Assembly: GCA_031259205.1 (NCBI GenBank)
Contig: JAIRLS010000226.1
Coordinates: 1 to 14,984, forward strand
DNA from: Bacteroidales bacterium
GTDB lineage: Bacteria; Bacteroidota; Bacteroidia; Bacteroidales; UBA4181
Direction: 5' to 3'
DNA length: 14,984 bases
The notes below the pieces were generated by a model. The model did not search any database. It was not told the origin of the DNA and saw only the letters and a list, made by a program, of their open reading frames with translations. A program made the position numbers and the translations under genes. Of this stretch, positions 12,701 to 14,984 are shown piece after piece; the first letter of the stretch is position 1; each line of letters begins with the position of its first letter.

Positions 12701-14984
12701 CTTGATTGTACCGGGCAAACGCGCCAATAGCGGCACATGTATTCCGAGTTCGTTCAGAGTGCCTTTTCCTCGTAACAAGGCGCCTCCATTATCGCCGATA
12801 AAGACAACGAGGGTATTGTTTTTCAGTCCGCGTTTGTCCAATTCATCCAGCAATTGCCCTATATAGACGTCCAGACGTTGTATTTCGCCGTAGTATCCGG
12901 CAAGGTCTTTGCGCAGTTCGGGTATATCGGGCATTCCTGCCGGCAGGACGAGGGTTGAAGCGTTGGGTTCGTATGCCGTTGCGTCAAAGGCACGGTGCGG
13001 TTCGTTGAATCCTACCTGTATGAAGAACGGTTTTCCTGTGGGGACGGCGTTGAGAAATTCGGTCAATTGCGGCACTGCATCCTTGCTGCCGCCCTGACGG
13101 AGATAATTTACCCGCTGTTCGAACGTACGCAGGCGGTATTCCTGAAAGACGTTTTCCGATTCGGGCGGGGTACGCGATCCGTCCAGATGGAAACTTCGAC
13201 CGCAGATGCCGGTGTAATACCCTCCCTCGCGCAGTAATTCAGGAAAAGCGGTGATGTCGGCAGACAGGGGCGCCGAGAAACGGGTCATCCGTATATCCAC
13301 TACCGACCGTCCCGTCATCAGCGAAGCCCGGGAAGGAACGCTTTGAGGAGCGGTGGTATAGGCGTTCCTGAAAAGTATCCCCTCTTTCGCCAGACGGTCG
13401 ATATTGGGCGTTTTTACATTCTTGTCCCCGTAACAGCCAAGGAAAGGGACGCTGTGGTCGTCGGAAAGGATAAAGACGATATTAGGTCTGACCACTTGCG
13501 CTGCAACAGCGCCGCTCAGCGCCAGGGCAGAGGAAAGTAACCCTGCCCTGCCGACAGTGAACGGTTTTCTGATATTTTTCATCCGATTCATATTAAAATT
13601 CTCCTGTTTCATGATCTTTTATTCTGTGAGGTTATTTGTTTGTCGTTGATAAATTCCTGTTCGACTGCGCATTGGCATTTGCCCTTGCGCCGGCCTTTCC
13701 GGTATATTTGAGAATCAGCGGATTTTCATTCTTCCATTGATGTTTGAGCGGATAGACGTTGTATTTCCATGCTTCCGCTTCAAAGACTTCAGCCAGCTCT
13801 TTTACTTTTTCCGGATATTTGGCCGCCAGATTGTTCACTTCGTTAAAATCCTCTTTCGTATTGAACAGGTATGCGACGTCGGGATTTTCCGCCCTGTTTT
13901 TTACGCCGTTGGGGAAAGAAGCTTTCCATCCGTCTTTGTAAATGGCATACGAGCCGGTCATTTCGTGGTACTGCACGGTATGCCGTTCGGCTGCGTTTTT
14001 GTCGGCGATGCTGTAGGCCAGACTGACGCCTTCGATGGGCGCCTGTTTGTAGCCGTTAATGACGTCCGGCGCCTTGCCTCCGACGAGTTCAACGGTGGTA
14101 GGCAGAATGTCGCTTACGTATGAATACTGCGTGCGGACGCCTCCCCTGTCTGTAATCTTTTTGGGATAAAACAGGATCAGGGGATCGTGCGTACCGCCTT
14201 CCCATACGGGATTGCCTTTGTAATAGCGGAACGGCGTGTTGGTAGCGGCCGCCCAGCCGGCAGGATACATCGGTTTTGTTTCCGCAGAGCCTGTTTTGTC
14301 GATGTTCTCCAAATCCCGTGCGAAGTGTTGCTCGGCGGTTTCGCCTCTCCGGTTGGGAAATACCCGTCCAAATTCTCCACCTGCGCCTGTTGCTCCGTTA
14401 TCTCCGATCATCAGTGCGATCAGCGTATTGTCCAATTGGCCGATTTCTTCCAGCAGGGAGATGATACGTCCGATTTCGTGGTCGGTGTGCGATACGAAAC
14501 CGGCGTAGGTTTCAATATGCCGCAAAGCAAGTTTCTTTTCGTCGGCCGACAGGTCTTTCCATGGTTTTACTTCGGGGTTTTGGGGCGCTAATTTTGTATT
14601 GGCCGGCACTACGCCGAGTTTTTTCTGCCGCGCCAGCACTTCTTCGCGGTACCAGTCCCATCCTTTGTCGAATTTACCTTTATACTTGTCGATCCATTCC
14701 GGGGCTACCTGATGAGGCCCGTGCGCTGCTCCCGGCGCATAATACAGGAAGAAAGGCTTTTCGGGATCGGCTTTTTTCTGTTCGGAGATGTAACGGATGG
14801 CCTCGTTGGTGATCAGTTCCGTAAAATGCCTGCCTTGCGGGTCTTTCGGTTCGAGTTGCGTATCCCTGTAAATAACCGGATTCCACTGGTCGCCGGCGCC
14901 TGCTGCCGGGGAATAGCCGTAGAACCGGTCGAAGCCGCGTCCGGTAGGCCAGCGGTTGAACGGGCCTGCCGCTGTTACATCCGA

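Overview
The window comes from a Bacteroidota chromosome, most likely order Bacteroidales. The evidence is the L28-L33-DUF4295 cluster (DUF4295 is known to me only from this phylum), several promoters of the phylum-specific form TTTG-N19-21-TAnnTTTG, the lack of clear Shine-Dalgarno sequences, and two S1 sulfatases of the kind used for sulfated glycans. Coding DNA is moderately GC-rich. Intergenic DNA is very AT-rich.

Layout. Positions 1-841 hold no convincing protein gene, but on the minus strand a very good promoter (645-614) sits about 70 bases upstream of a strong intrinsic terminator (544-512), which predicts a small RNA of about 95 nt. Plus-strand genes follow at 842-4243: polyphosphate kinase (ppk1), an exported DUF3108 protein and an exported DUF1573 protein. 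A tight minus-strand operon (8146 to 4273) encodes a probable lipoprotein, a small exported protein, thymidylate kinase (tmk), an exported protein with YD-like repeats and a CheR-type methyltransferase. The gaps between these genes are 13, 14, 4 and 0 nt. A divergent 387-base gap with several hairpins leads to a plus-strand pair: a probable cobalamin-binding radical SAM enzyme (8534-9817) and an unrecognised 121-residue protein (9838-10203). This pair converges on the ribosomal operon rpmB-rpmG-DUF4295 (10869 to 10264, minus). The DUF4295 gene is too short to be found by a usual ORF length cut-off. An isolated calcineurin-like phosphoesterase (11272-11976, plus) then faces two tandem sulfatase genes on the minus strand. 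The upstream sulfatase is cut by the window edge.

Functions. The ribosomal cluster, tmk and ppk1 are household genes. The sulfatase pair is probably part of a glycan-use locus that continues beyond 14984. The two most open points are the predicted small RNA and the radical SAM gene with its small partner. The tmk-CheR operon combines a nucleotide kinase, three exported proteins of unknown role and an orphan methyltransferase with no other chemotaxis gene in view. I found no CRISPR array, tRNA, rRNA, insertion sequence or phage gene.
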